59,402 bases of DNA from Acidimicrobiia bacterium (GTDB taxonomy: Bacteria; Actinomycetota; Acidimicrobiia; Spongiisociales; UBA5794): assembly GCA_030066755.1 (NCBI GenBank), contig JASJAX010000043.1, positions 1-59,402 of the forward strand, read 5' to 3'. The position numbers and the translations under genes are program-made. Below, piece by piece: positions 33,077 through 42,203 of the stretch (position 1 is its first letter; the number at the start of each line of letters is the position of its first letter). The notes under the pieces were generated by a model. It was given only the letters and a program-made list of their open reading frames with translations. It was not told the DNA's origin and searched no databases.

Positions 33077-36000
33077 ATGCTTCGAATGCTGCGAGGTCTG
33101 GTGGCGCTCGTCGTGGTGGCAGCCATCGTTGTCGGAGTGCAGATCGGCGGTTCACCGGCACAAGCCGTGACGGTGCACACCGTGACCACGACGGTCGACG
33201 TCGTCGCCGCGGACGCCGACCTGTCATTGCGGGAAGCGTTCGCCGCTGCGAACGCCGACGGCGACGTATCGGTGATCGAGTTGGGGGTTGGACTCGCCTA
33301 CACGCTCGATCTCTGCCCGGTGGTGCCAGCGCACACCGTCAACGACGCCGGTTCCCTGGTCCACACGGCAACCGACGACCTCACGATCAACGGCAACGGC
33401 TCGACTGTGACCCAAACCTGCCTCGAAGAGCGAGTGATGCGCAATTCAGACGACCTCGCCGAGATCACGCTCAACGACATCACGTTGACCGGAGGCCAGG
33501 TGACGGAGATCGCCGAGGGCGACGACTTCGAACCGATTGGCGGGGGCGGTGGTCTGCTCTCCTTCGGGCCGGCGACGCTCACGAACGTGACGCTCACCGG
33601 GAACACGTCCGTCCAATCCGGCGGCGCGCTGCGCGCCCTCATCGAGACGAACATCACGGGGGGAGCGATCTTTGGCAACACCACCGCCGCGACCGGTGGC
33701 GCCGGCGGGGCCGACATCGGCTCGGGATTCAGCTCGGCGGTGCCTTTCCTCACGATGACGGGTACTTCCGTGACCGGGAACGATCCGCACGGGCTGGTGC
33801 TGCGATTCGGAACGAACGTGATCACGAACGCCGACATCAGCAGCAACGTCGGACGAGGGGTGTTCGCAGACCACGGCAACCACGATTTCGTCGGGACATC
33901 GGTGAACGGCAACGGCGGCGGTGGACTCGTCGCGATCGACGGCGACTTCGACCTCTCGAACACCACCGTCACCAACAACGGCGACGTCGGCATCACGACG
34001 ACCGGATCCGGGGACTTCAACGTCAACGGTGGATCGATCAGCAACAACGGCTCGCACGCCATCGACTTCATCGGCTGCAACGCCACCGAGGGTCAGGACA
34101 ACATCGTGCTCTCCAACACGACGGTGTCCGGCAACGCCGGTTGGGGGATCAACCACGGGGGATGTGGGAACACAATCGTCTCGACCACGACGATCTCGAA
34201 CAACGCCGGCGGAATCCGGTGTTCCCAATGCGAGAACGTGACCGTCGAGTTCTCGAGCATCACCGGCAACATGCCGGACGGTGGAATCGACTTCCGGCCT
34301 GGTTGGGAGAGCGCCGGAGGCGCTCTGCTCGTTCGGGCGAGCCAGCTGACGGACAACACATCGAATACCGACGGGGGAGCGATTCGAGCTCGTGAGGGTT
34401 TCGACGTCGCGACCACCGTGACCGTGTCGGAGTCGAGCAGCATCACGGCCAACACCACCAGCGGTCGCGGGGGTGGGATCTTTGCTGAAGGCACGACGGT
34501 GGTCTTCGGAAGTGTGGTGTCCGGCAACGCGACGGCTGGGACTTTCGAGGACCCCGGTGGCGAGGGCGGTGGAATCTACGTCTCGGGCGGCGACCTGAGC
34601 GTGACCGGCGGAGCCGTCCAGAACAACAGTGCGGACGCCTCAGGTGGCGGTATCAGCCATCGTGGCGCCGGTGGCTTCTCGCTCGGTGTATCCGGAACAC
34701 CGATCACCGGGAACCAGTCGGCCGGTGAGGGCGGCGGGATCTTCACCTGGTCGTCGGACTCGCTCAGCGTGGTGGGTGCGGACGTGTCGGAAAACAGCTC
34801 GGTAGCCCAAGGTGGTGGCATCGCGGCGCGTGACACTGCAGGCCTCATCGCCGTGACGACGATCGACGGGAATGAAGCGTCGGCGGTCGGAGGCGGGATC
34901 TACTACCGGGACAGCGTGTTGCCTGGCGATCCGCTGGTCGTGTTCGAGTCCACCATCAGCAACAACACCGCACCGGCCGGCGGTGGGATCTTCGCCGACG
35001 TCCGGTCTCCGGCAGGCGTCGAGATCGCCAACTCGACGATCAGTGGCAACACCACGAACGGTGTCCAGACGTCGCTGACGACGCCGATCACGCTCGACTC
35101 GGCCACCATTGTCGACAACGGTCCTTCGAACATCGTCACTGAGGTGGGCGCGCTGCTCACGACGGTTCAGTCCGTCGTTGCGCTCGCCGATGGCGGCAGC
35201 GACTGCCTCGTGACGCTGGCGACGAGCAACGGGTACAACTTCGCCGGCGACGGCACCTGTGGACTCGGACTCGGCGCCGGCGATGTGTCATTCGGAGGCG
35301 ATCCGATGCTCGGTCCGCTTCAGGACAACGGGGGACCGACGGAGACGCACCAACCGCTCGGCGGAAGTCCGCTCCTCTCGATGGTCCCGTCAGGGAGCTG
35401 CTCGCAGCCCGAGGATCAGCGGGGGGAGACCCGCCCGGGTGGGACCGGGTGTGAGCCCGGGTCGGTGGAAGTCGGTATCGCATTGGCCCTGCCCGACGAG
35501 CTGATCACGCTGCCGGGATTCCCGGACGTGATCGACGTCATCGGCACGCTGCCGCCGGGGATCTTCGACCCGGCGTCGCTGCGAATCGTGACTCCACCGG
35601 CAGACGGGCGCGCTCGAGCCGACACCCGTCAGGGTGTGTTTCGCTACGAGGCCCCACTCGACTTCGAAGGAGCTGATCGGTTCGTCTACGAAATCTGCCG
35701 TACCGCCGACCCGGACACTTGTGAGCGGTCCGCGGTGACCGTCGAGGTGACCCTTGGTGTGGCGCCGGCGTGCACGATCGTCGGGACGAACCGTGGCGAG
35801 GTCATCTTCGGGACCAAACACGACGATGTGATCTGCGCGCTCGGCGGAGCCGATCTCGTGATCGGCCGGGGTGGCGACGACCTGATCATCGGCGGTCCAG
35901 GCCGGGATCTGCTGATCGGGAGCAGCGGCGATGATCGAATCGTCGGTGGCACCGGCAAGGACGTGTTGAAGGGCAAGCGCGGCTTCGATGCCCTCGTTGG

Positions 36001-36085
36001 AGGGGCTGGCTTCGATGCGTGCTGGGTTGGTAGTGGGGGAGGGACGACCACAAGTTGCGAGCGGCCGCGGCACCGGCCGCGCTGA
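33077..36085 (+). CDS. Secreted parallel-beta-helix protein with CSLREA and RTX repeats
   Basis: 1002 residues from ATG 33077, with a GGGGGAG Shine-Dalgarno. A signal peptide covers about residues 1-32 (LVALVVVAAIVVGVQIGG then SPAQA). A CSLREA-type segment (DADLSLREAFAAANAD) starts the mature part. About 600 residues of right-handed beta-helix follow, with recurring S-x-I-T/S-G/N-N-x-A/S turns and GGGI steps. Next comes a cadherin-like or big domain (LRIVTPPADGRARADTRQGV), and the C-terminus has four or five calcium-binding RTX nonapeptides (GGDDLIIGGPGRDLLIG, SGDDRIVGGTGKDVLKG). Likely a surface or released adhesin or carbohydrate-active protein. No cell-wall sorting motif is seen; the tail ends with a Cys pair and basic residues. 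Confidence 0.88.
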   Translation: MLRMLRGLVALVVVAAIVVGVQIGGSPAQAVTVHTVTTTVDVVAADADLSLREAFAAANADGDVSVIELGVGLAYTLDLCPVVPAHTVNDAGSLVHTATDDLTINGNGSTVTQTCLEERVMRNSDDLAEITLNDITLTGGQVTEIAEGDDFEPIGGGGGLLSFGPATLTNVTLTGNTSVQSGGALRALIETNITGGAIFGNTTAATGGAGGADIGSGFSSAVPFLTMTGTSVTGNDPHGLVLRFGTNVITNADISSNVGRGVFADHGNHDFVGTSVNGNGGGGLVAIDGDFDLSNTTVTNNGDVGITTTGSGDFNVNGGSISNNGSHAIDFIGCNATEGQDNIVLSNTTVSGNAGWGINHGGCGNTIVSTTTISNNAGGIRCSQCENVTVEFSSITGNMPDGGIDFRPGWESAGGALLVRASQLTDNTSNTDGGAIRAREGFDVATTVTVSESSSITANTTSGRGGGIFAEGTTVVFGSVVSGNATAGTFEDPGGEGGGIYVSGGDLSVTGGAVQNNSADASGGGISHRGAGGFSLGVSGTPITGNQSAGEGGGIFTWSSDSLSVVGADVSENSSVAQGGGIAARDTAGLIAVTTIDGNEASAVGGGIYYRDSVLPGDPLVVFESTISNNTAPAGGGIFADVRSPAGVEIANSTISGNTTNGVQTSLTTPITLDSATIVDNGPSNIVTEVGALLTTVQSVVALADGGSDCLVTLATSNGYNFAGDGTCGLGLGAGDVSFGGDPMLGPLQDNGGPTETHQPLGGSPLLSMVPSGSCSQPEDQRGETRPGGTGCEPGSVEVGIALALPDELITLPGFPDVIDVIGTLPPGIFDPASLRIVTPPADGRARADTRQGVFRYEAPLDFEGADRFVYEICRTADPDTCERSAVTVEVTLGVAPACTIVGTNRGEVIFGTKHDDVICALGGADLVIGRGGDDLIIGGPGRDLLIGSSGDDRIVGGTGKDVLKGKRGFDALVGGAGFDACWVGSGGGTTTSCERPRHRPR

Positions 36086-36137
36086 GCGACGACTCCGAGT
36101 AGAGCGCCCGGGAAGCGTTGCTACACTGCCCGCTCCC

Positions 36138-36209
36138 GGGCGCTTAGCTCAGCGGGAGAGCGCTGCCTTCACACGGCAGAGGTCACTGGTTCGATCCCAG
36201 TAGCGCCCA
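36138..36209 (+). tRNA. tRNA-Val (CAC)
   Basis: Acceptor GGGCGCT / AGCGCCC, anticodon arm CTGCC-TTCACAC-GGCAG with anticodon CAC, T-arm ACTGGTTCGATCCCAGT, discriminator A, no CCA. TACACT at 36122-36127 is a likely -10 element. Same acceptor and D-arm type as tRNA-Val (GAC) at 20150. Confidence 0.95.
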
Positions 36210-36210
36210 C

Positions 36211-36246
36211 CACACGACACCCCTGCTCAGGCGGGGGTTTCGTGTT
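36211..36246 (+). terminator. Terminator after tRNA-Val (CAC)
   Basis: An imperfect stem pairs ACACGACACCCC with GGGGGTTTCGTGT around a TGCTCAGGC loop, two bases after the tRNA, and is followed by TGTT. Confidence 0.7.
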
Positions 36247-36487
36247 GTTAGAGCTGGTGCTGTCACCCCTCAAAAGGGCGAACAGTCCGCGGAAAGTCCG
36301 CGGCTGCCGCACGGAATGTCGCGTCGAGAGCTTCCGCTGCCGCTTTGTCCAGTACCCGTGCCCCGTTGGCCCCCCGGTACCTCGGCCCGTCCCATCTCTT
36401 CGTTGCTTGTTCGGTCGCGCCGGCGGTGGGGGTTGTGGCGGTACCGTCGGCTTGCGGTCGGCAGTCGCAACAGATCTGCGGTGCGAT

Positions 36488-36934
36488 CTACGGCAGGTCA
36501 GGGCGGTGGACGTACTCGGGTCGTTTCGGGTCGTAGTGGATGGTGACCGTGTCGCCGACCTCGACAACCTGGCGGCCGTAGTACTCGAACTCCTGTTGCC
36601 GCACGTCCCCGGTTGCGGTCGTCCAGGTCACGACGATCCGTGTCCAGGTTTGCGGGTCGAGGAACCCCTTGCTCCCTTCAACCCATTCCGTGTCGCTGTC
36701 AACGGACAGCACCGTCGCGTCGGCAGTTGCGAACTCGGGCACTGGTGGTGTCGCGGTGTCTCTGGTCCTGACGTACCCCATGACGACAGCGACAACGGCG
36801 ATGATTAGCAGGAGCGCACCTCCGTTGATGAGCGCGATGCGTCGCGCCTCTTTCTCCGCCACTCCGCCCCACCACCCGGCACGTCCAGTCACGCTCTTGG
36901 AGTTGTGGGCGGTGGTTCCGCTCGGGTGTTCCAT
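36488..36934 (-). CDS. DUF3592-like membrane protein
   Basis: 148 residues. One membrane segment (ALLLIIAVVAVVMGYV, about residues 40-55) is followed by a small beta-rich domain (ATVLSVDSDTEWV, RIVVTWTTATGDVRQQEF, YYGRQVVEVGDTVTIHYDPK, PEYVH), whose order resembles DUF3592. These domains are predicted to sit outside the membrane. It lies on the opposite strand to tRNA-Val, at the start of a region of small, poorly conserved genes. Function unknown. Confidence 0.7.
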   Translation of the reverse strand: MEHPSGTTAHNSKSVTGRAGWWGGVAEKEARRIALINGGALLLIIAVVAVVMGYVRTRDTATPPVPEFATADATVLSVDSDTEWVEGSKGFLDPQTWTRIVVTWTTATGDVRQQEFEYYGRQVVEVGDTVTIHYDPKRPEYVHRPDLP

Positions 36935-36977
36935 GATCCACCTCTTGTCCCATCATCACGCGGACTGCTTCCGGTGG

Positions 36978-37000
36978 ATATGGGGGATCGGCCTCATGTG
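36978..37000 (+). repeat. 23-bp repeat, copy 1
   Basis: ATATGGGGGATCGGCCTCAT plus GTG. It matches copy 2 at 40535-40557 in 21 of 23 positions, same orientation, 3.5 kb apart. Confidence 0.6.
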
Positions 37001-37102
37001 AGCGTGGTGCAGCCGGTCGGCTGCGCCAGAGTTGCTTTCGTTGCGCGCGGACCTAGCCGAACGCCTCGACGCGGTACAAGATGGGTAGAGGAGGCGTAGC
37101 GA

Positions 37103-37267
37103 ATGGCACGTCACAAAGGCAGCACACCTCCTCCGAAATCGACCTGGATCGATTGGTTGGTCGTGGTGGTGCTGGTCGTGTTCTTGCTCGTGTTCTTCCT
37201 CGATAGCTTGGGGCTGAGGCTGCCGTGGAGCTTCTGCGGAGGCCCCGAAGCATGTGTTGGCTTCTAG
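37103..37267 (+). CDS. Tiny single-pass membrane protein (54 aa)
   Basis: 54 residues, too short for most gene callers. GAGGAGG nine bases before ATG 37103 is a strong Shine-Dalgarno. Layout: polar N-terminus (ARHKGSTPPPKSTW), membrane segment (LVVVVLVVFLLVFFL), short tail with two cysteines (WSFCGGPEACVGF). The layout and C-terminal Cys pattern are shared with the next gene. Function unknown. Confidence 0.65.
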   Translation: MARHKGSTPPPKSTWIDWLVVVVLVVFLLVFFLDSLGLRLPWSFCGGPEACVGF

Positions 37268-37280
37268 GAAGTACGGTCAA

Positions 37281-37436
37281 ATGGGTTGGCACAGGGACGA
37301 CATGACTCCTCCTCGTGACGACTCGAACGTCATCTTCGGGGTCGTGGTGGTTGGACTGATCGTGCTCCTCATCCTGGTTGTCTCTTGGCTGAGTGGGCCG
37401 TCGGACTTCTGTATCGGTGCTTGTCCCGGCAACTAG
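37281..37436 (+). CDS. Tiny single-pass membrane protein (51 aa)
   Basis: 51 residues from ATG 37281, with GGAAG nine bases upstream; ATG 37302 is an alternative. Polar N-terminus (WHRDDMTPPRDDSN), membrane segment (GVVVVGLIVLLILVVSWL), then a tail with DFCIGACPGN. It resembles the 54-aa protein 13 bases upstream: proline-pair N-terminus, one membrane segment, FC-G...AC tail. A tandem diverged pair is inferred. Confidence 0.62.
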   Translation: MGWHRDDMTPPRDDSNVIFGVVVVGLIVLLILVVSWLSGPSDFCIGACPGN

Positions 37437-37533
37437 GAGAGGGTTCGAGCACCGCATCTACCAGCCAGCCTGAGGCCCCTAGCCGCTGACTCCCGGCTGC
37501 GTGATGATGGGAGGAAGCCGGCGAGGGACCTGT

Positions 37534-37926
37534 GTGCCTTACAACGAGTGGTGGCTCAACTGGTTGGTGATCGTGGTCCTGACCGGGCTGGCGATCTGGA
37601 TTGCGGTGCGCCGACGCCACATGCCTTTCATGGCCGTCGCAGTCACACCGGCGGCCGTTGCGGTGGCGATCGCATACGTTGCACTCAAGTGCTGGCTTCC
37701 TGAGCTCGATCTCTTCCCGGCCGACCTCAAGCCTCCGTTCCCAAAGAAGTCTCAGTGTCCTGCCAATGCGACCACGTTGGGTTGGAGTGCGGTGGTTGCG
37801 GGCTACGTTGTGGTGGTTGCCGTTGCGGTCGCATCGTGGCTCCTTGAGCCACCGAGACGAGGCGCGGAGGTTGAAGAGCAGCGCGCAGCGAGTCGCAAGG
37901 CGACGGTCGATCAGAGCGATGAGTGA
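37534..37926 (+). CDS. Small membrane protein
   Basis: About 130 residues from GTG 37534 (AGGGA five bases upstream); GTG 37501 would add 11 residues but lacks a Shine-Dalgarno. Three membrane segments are visible: WLVIVVLTGLAIWIAV, MAVAVTPAAVAVAIAYVAL and WSAVVAGYVVVVAVAVASW. Between the last two lies a proline- and Cys-containing loop (CWLPELDLFPADLKPPFPKK, SQC). The C-terminus is charged. Not recognised; probably co-transcribed with the two tiny proteins before it. Confidence 0.6.
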   Translation: MPYNEWWLNWLVIVVLTGLAIWIAVRRRHMPFMAVAVTPAAVAVAIAYVALKCWLPELDLFPADLKPPFPKKSQCPANATTLGWSAVVAGYVVVVAVAVASWLLEPPRRGAEVEEQRAASRKATVDQSDE

Positions 37927-38172
37927 GACGCTCCCGGCAATGGACGCCTGGTGACCTTCTGGGCCAACAGTGAGCAACTCGCCTACGACCACCCGCTAGC
38001 GGTCACGCTGTCTGACGGCTCCAGCTAGTCGTGCGCACGTGCGATCGTTCACACCTGAGCTTCCAGTTGTGAACCATGACGCCGCTGACCGGACTCGCAC
38101 CGTCGACCCGCACTGCGCCACGAATGGCAGAACGGCTACTCAGCGAGCCGGACGAGACACACGGTCGGGCCG

Positions 38173-40329
38173 CTAGCGAATCAGCGCTACACCGCCGTTC
38201 ACCTCGATCGGCTGCCGCACTCCCCAAGTGTCATGGACGATGCTGACGGTCTCCGAATTCAGCCAATCTTCTTGCTCCACCACGATGAACCGGCCATCGA
38301 AGTCGACGACCGATGCCCGAGCGGGGGCCATCACCTGAAACACCTCATCGCCCGTGGCGAGGTCGAGCACGACAACTCTGGCAAGGATCTCCTGGGTTTC
38401 CTCCCACCAGTCGTCGCGTTCCTCACATGTCAGGCGTCCGTGGTAATCGGAGGGGGAGTCGGCGCGATGACTGTAGGCCAGGAGATGGCCGTCCGGGGAC
38501 AGCGCTGCGCTCAGCTCACAGGGACCGCACGGCTCGGGGATCGGGTTGTGCGGGTGGTCAACGCGGGTCCCGTCGCTGTCCCAGAACGAGAGGACCGTAT
38601 CTGAGTAGCCGCACCCAACTGCAACACCGTCGACTCCGACGAACAGCCCTTCCCCGTGGGATCGTGGATAGCTCCAGCCGTCCCCGCCGAAGCCGATGTT
38701 GGGCACTCTCGCCTGAGAACCCGAGCGGATGTCAACCAGCAACATGTCGAGTTCCTCATCCGATGCGGAGCCGAACGTCACCGCAGTCGGTTCGTCATCG
38801 ATGGCCGCGACGAACTGGGGGTGGTAGCCCAGCGCCTCTCGCGACTTGTCAGCCCTCAGCCAGTACGTCGTCTCCGGGTCAAGCTGCCAGTGGAGCCGGT
38901 ACATGACCCCACCCATCAGGTCATCCGCGGCCCACACGACGGGCTGGACCTCGAGTTGCGTCTCGGTTCCCGCTGCGACGCGGTACAGCCCGTCGTCGCC
39001 GTAGCGGTAGTGGCTCGGTCCAGCGACGGATGCGTTCGCCACATACCTGGGGTAGCAATCGATGTCGAGCGCTTCGCAACGAGCGAGGGCGGCATCCTGG
39101 GTCGAGAAGTGGCCCGTGAACACCGCCCAGAAACCGGGATTCAGAGAGGAGTAGCCGTCCGACCACAGCACACCGGTCTCGGCGCCATGCTCAGCAGCGA
39201 GTTCGCCGGCCGCTCGTTGTGCTGCGTCGTAATCCATGGTGGTGTTGTCGAGCGAGGCGAGGAGCACGGTCCAGAATGGCGCAGGTGTGCTCTGCGCGGG
39301 CGGGGCACTGAACGTCTCCCCGCTCTCGATCGCGAACAGGTGGCGGCCCGTGGTAGTGGTCACGGTCACCATCCGGCCGTCGAACTCGGTCAGCGCAACG
39401 TCGGCACCAAGCTCGGTTCGGAACACCTCTGCGCCGGTCGCGACATCCATGACCACGATCGCCGTCGGGATGTGTTGCGCCTGTTCGTACCAATCCCGAA
39501 AGGCTCGGTCGTAGTCACCGTCGGGTGGTTCGGGCTGATTGGCGAAGGCGGTTGGCCAGAGCGAATACGCCAAGAGTGCGCCATCCGGAGACAGCTGTGC
39601 GTGCGCCCGGCACGGATGACACGACTCGGCAAACGGGTTGTGCTCGAGACCGACTTCCTCGCCGTTGAGGTCATAGAACTGCACGCCGCTGGTACCCGAT
39701 CCAACCATCCACCACGACTTCACCACCGAGAACAGGCCGCCTCCGAATGAGGTGAACCGGTCCTCGTTGTCCGGTCCGAGTGCGTGGCACATGAAGAACC
39801 GTTCGTCGCCGCTGGCCAGGTCGCGGATGGAGAGCTCCTCGGTCAAGTACCCATCCTCTTCGCAGCGGGTCATGTCGTCGAAGGTCCGCGACACCAGCAC
39901 GGTGGGTCTGCCGTCGATGAGGAAGACGGTCCCGCCGCCTGCGGCGATGTCCTTCGGATGATTGGCGCCGGCGGCGAGCCAGGCCCAGCCCGGCTCCGCA
40001 GCAACGGACTCGAACACGATGCCCCCCGCACCGTCCTCGGTTGCCCACAGCACCGGTTCGGAGACGACCTGCTCCGACATCTCGCCCTGAACCCGAGTCA
40101 CCCCTTCCCAGCCGTAGACCAAGTAGGCCGGAACTGGGGTTGAGTTTCCCGAGGCTGCCGGAGGTGGGTCGTTTGCAGCTTGGGTCTCGCTCGTGTTGGG
40201 AGCACCCGTACCGATGGAGGTCTCGGGTCCTCGCGGCGAGATCAACGTGGTCGAATCTCCGCCGGAGCTACAAGCGGCACCAATCACCGCCGCGACGACG
40301 AGCCAGACGAGCAACCGGAGCGTTCGCAT
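38173..40329 (-). CDS. Lipoprotein with two homologous halves around a SPOR-like domain
   Basis: 718 residues from ATG 40329 (AAGGAG six bases upstream; ATG 40335 is too close to it). The signal peptide ends in a lipobox (VIGAAC-SS, Cys about residue 20). Half 1 (about 65-335) and half 2 (about 455-700) share motifs: VLWATEDGAGGIVF / VVWAADDLMGGVMY, and HNPFAESCHPC ... LSPDGALLAYS / HNPIPEPCGPC ... LSPDGHLLAYS. They look like beta-propeller sensors. Between them, residues 345-430 (FWTVLLASLDN ... FWAVFTGHFSTQDAALARCE) look like a SPOR-type peptidoglycan-binding fold. An envelope lipoprotein; role unknown. Confidence 0.75.
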   Translation of the reverse strand: MRTLRLLVWLVVAAVIGAACSSGGDSTTLISPRGPETSIGTGAPNTSETQAANDPPPAASGNSTPVPAYLVYGWEGVTRVQGEMSEQVVSEPVLWATEDGAGGIVFESVAAEPGWAWLAAGANHPKDIAAGGGTVFLIDGRPTVLVSRTFDDMTRCEEDGYLTEELSIRDLASGDERFFMCHALGPDNEDRFTSFGGGLFSVVKSWWMVGSGTSGVQFYDLNGEEVGLEHNPFAESCHPCRAHAQLSPDGALLAYSLWPTAFANQPEPPDGDYDRAFRDWYEQAQHIPTAIVVMDVATGAEVFRTELGADVALTEFDGRMVTVTTTTGRHLFAIESGETFSAPPAQSTPAPFWTVLLASLDNTTMDYDAAQRAAGELAAEHGAETGVLWSDGYSSLNPGFWAVFTGHFSTQDAALARCEALDIDCYPRYVANASVAGPSHYRYGDDGLYRVAAGTETQLEVQPVVWAADDLMGGVMYRLHWQLDPETTYWLRADKSREALGYHPQFVAAIDDEPTAVTFGSASDEELDMLLVDIRSGSQARVPNIGFGGDGWSYPRSHGEGLFVGVDGVAVGCGYSDTVLSFWDSDGTRVDHPHNPIPEPCGPCELSAALSPDGHLLAYSHRADSPSDYHGRLTCEERDDWWEETQEILARVVVLDLATGDEVFQVMAPARASVVDFDGRFIVVEQEDWLNSETVSIVHDTWGVRQPIEVNGGVALIR

Positions 40330-40770
40330 GCTCATCTCCTTGTCAACGGATCTCCGGTACCCGCTGGTTCCGCCGATTGGGCCTCACAAACCCTGCGAGC
40401 TCGCACTCGTCGCGCTGGTCGTCCGCACACCCGACGACTCACACGCTCGAAGTGCTGGCCGGTTCGGTGCATGTTCCGCCTCTGCTCCGCAGCATCCTTC
40501 TCGGTTCCATCATCACTCGGGCTTCGAGCGTTGCATATGGGAGATCAGCCTCATGTGGTCCCACTGCTTGTCCGCTTGAAGCGCTGGCGTTGATCGAGAG
40601 CTCCGGTGTCCGGGGGAGCACGCTGACCGATCGTTGACTACTCATTGTGTTTGTCACATGCGTAGGGTCGCAGCACGGGCGCGCACGATCTCTGCATCGC
40701 CTGGGGGAGCTGTTCCGGTGTTCCATGTTGTCACCGGACCAGGAATGGGAGAGACAGGGGAGGCGGAGAC
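40330..40770. other. Intergenic region upstream of lipoprotein and MFS genes
   Basis: About 440 bases between divergent genes. It must hold both promoters. It contains copy 2 of the 23-bp repeat (40535-40557). Possible frames are short and lack ribosome-binding sites. No gene is supported. Confidence 0.5.
40535..40557 (+). repeat. 23-bp repeat, copy 2
   Basis: ATATGGGAGATCAGCCTCAT plus GTG; 21 of 23 positions match copy 1 at 36978-37000. Both copies are in intergenic DNA upstream of membrane or exported proteins. Confidence 0.6.
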
Positions 40771-42102
40771 GTGACTGGGGAGACGACACAGGCCGGGGAG
40801 AAGCTCGGCCCGTTGCGGCTGACGCTGGGCACAACGAAGCGGCACATCCTCGTCTACTACTTCGCTTCGGTCACGTCGTTGATCCTCTTCACGTTCGCAC
40901 CGCAAGCCCAGCCCTTTGTGCTCACCGAGCTCCTCGGTATCGCTGAGTCAGAGCAAGGTGTCCTCAGCGGCAACGTTGCGTTGTTCGCCGAGATCGTCAT
41001 CCTCGCCTCGATCGGCGTCTGGGGCGTGCTCTCCGATCGGCTGGGTCGACGGGTCGTCTTCGGAGCGGGATTCCTGTTGATGGGGCTCGGTCTCTACCTC
41101 ACCGCAACCGTCGACTCCGTCCTCACGCTCTACCTCTATCGGGGAGTCTTCGCCGTGGGTGCGGCGGCGGTCACCACGATGCTGGCCACAGTGATCGCTG
41201 ACTACGTCGTCGACGAGGATCGCGGCAAAGGAACGGGCATCGGTGGTGTCGGCAACGGCCTTGGCGCACTGATCACCGTGTTCGTCTTGCTCCGCCTTCC
41301 CGACATCTTCGAGGGCGGTGGCAGCTCCGCCATCGAGGCAGCTCGACGAACGTATCTGATCGCCGCTGCGGTCGGGCTCGTCACGGCGATCGTGCTCTGG
41401 GCCGGCCTCAAGGGCCGGACTCAGCTACAGAAGGAACAGAAGAAGCCCTGGCAGGTCCGGGTCCGCGAGGGGGTTTTCGCGGCGAGAGATCCGGGAGTGG
41501 CGTTGGCGTACGCCGCCGCATTCGTGTCCCGAGGCGACTTCGCCGTCGTCGGGACGTTCTTCACCCTGTGGGTGACGACGTACGGCACGACCGAAGCGGG
41601 ATTGTCGACGGCAGAGGCTCTCGCCGCCGGCGGTGCCGTCATCGGCATCTCGCAAGGCATCGTGCTGCTCTCAGCGCCGCTCTTCGGCGTGATGGCCGAC
41701 CGCCTCAATCGTGTCACCAACGTGCTGATTGCTCTAGCGATATCTGGGGTCGGCTACGGGTCGACCATCCTCGTGGATGACCCGCTCGGCGGGATGATCT
41801 ACCTGAGCGCCACCTTGATCGGTCTCGGCGAGATCAGTGGCCTCATCGCCAGCGGCGTGTTGATCGCACAGCAGGCACCCCGGGACATTCGCGGCAGCGT
41901 GATCGGGGTCTTCAGCTTCTGCGGAGCGGTCGGGGTGATGACGGCAACCGGTGTCGGCGGGCAGCTCTTCGACAACTGGCGTCCCCAAGGCCCCTTCGTC
42001 CTCTTCAGCCTCTTCTCGTTCGTTGTCCTCTTGTGGGGCTTGTCGATTCGGAGCAAGGTGGTGCCCCGCAACGAGGAGATCGACTTCCCGAGCGGGCACT
42101 GA
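40771..42102 (+). CDS. MFS transporter
   Basis: 443 residues from GTG 40771, preceded by GGGGAGGCGGAGAC. About twelve membrane segments. The MFS signature between helices 2 and 3 is clear: GVWGVLSDRLGRRVVFGAG, with a related GVMADRLNRVTNV in the second half. A GKGTGIGGVGNGLGAL loop follows helix 5. Substrate unknown; the closest feel is a sugar or drug carrier. The GH3 glycosidase next to it, on the opposite strand, hints at a sugar or glycoside, but the link is weak. Confidence 0.88.
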   Translation: MTGETTQAGEKLGPLRLTLGTTKRHILVYYFASVTSLILFTFAPQAQPFVLTELLGIAESEQGVLSGNVALFAEIVILASIGVWGVLSDRLGRRVVFGAGFLLMGLGLYLTATVDSVLTLYLYRGVFAVGAAAVTTMLATVIADYVVDEDRGKGTGIGGVGNGLGALITVFVLLRLPDIFEGGGSSAIEAARRTYLIAAAVGLVTAIVLWAGLKGRTQLQKEQKKPWQVRVREGVFAARDPGVALAYAAAFVSRGDFAVVGTFFTLWVTTYGTTEAGLSTAEALAAGGAVIGISQGIVLLSAPLFGVMADRLNRVTNVLIALAISGVGYGSTILVDDPLGGMIYLSATLIGLGEISGLIASGVLIAQQAPRDIRGSVIGVFSFCGAVGVMTATGVGGQLFDNWRPQGPFVLFSLFSFVVLLWGLSIRSKVVPRNEEIDFPSGH

Positions 42103-42203
42103 ATCCAAGGGCATCCGGCCTCAGTTGCGGTCCAACTGTGGCCGACTCGCGAGAAGGGAGCGTCTCATGGGGTCCGACGTAGTCGAGAAGACGGCGTCGG
42201 CAA

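Noticed and set aside
36138..36209. tRNA-Val as attachment site of an integrated island
   Set aside because: The downstream region is accessory in character, but no second copy of the tRNA 3' end and no integrase were seen in the window.
38656..39750. 364-codon frame opposite the duplicated lipoprotein
   Set aside because: Shadow of the lipoprotein; its product has no motif, and the lipoprotein strand has lipobox, Shine-Dalgarno and internal repeats.
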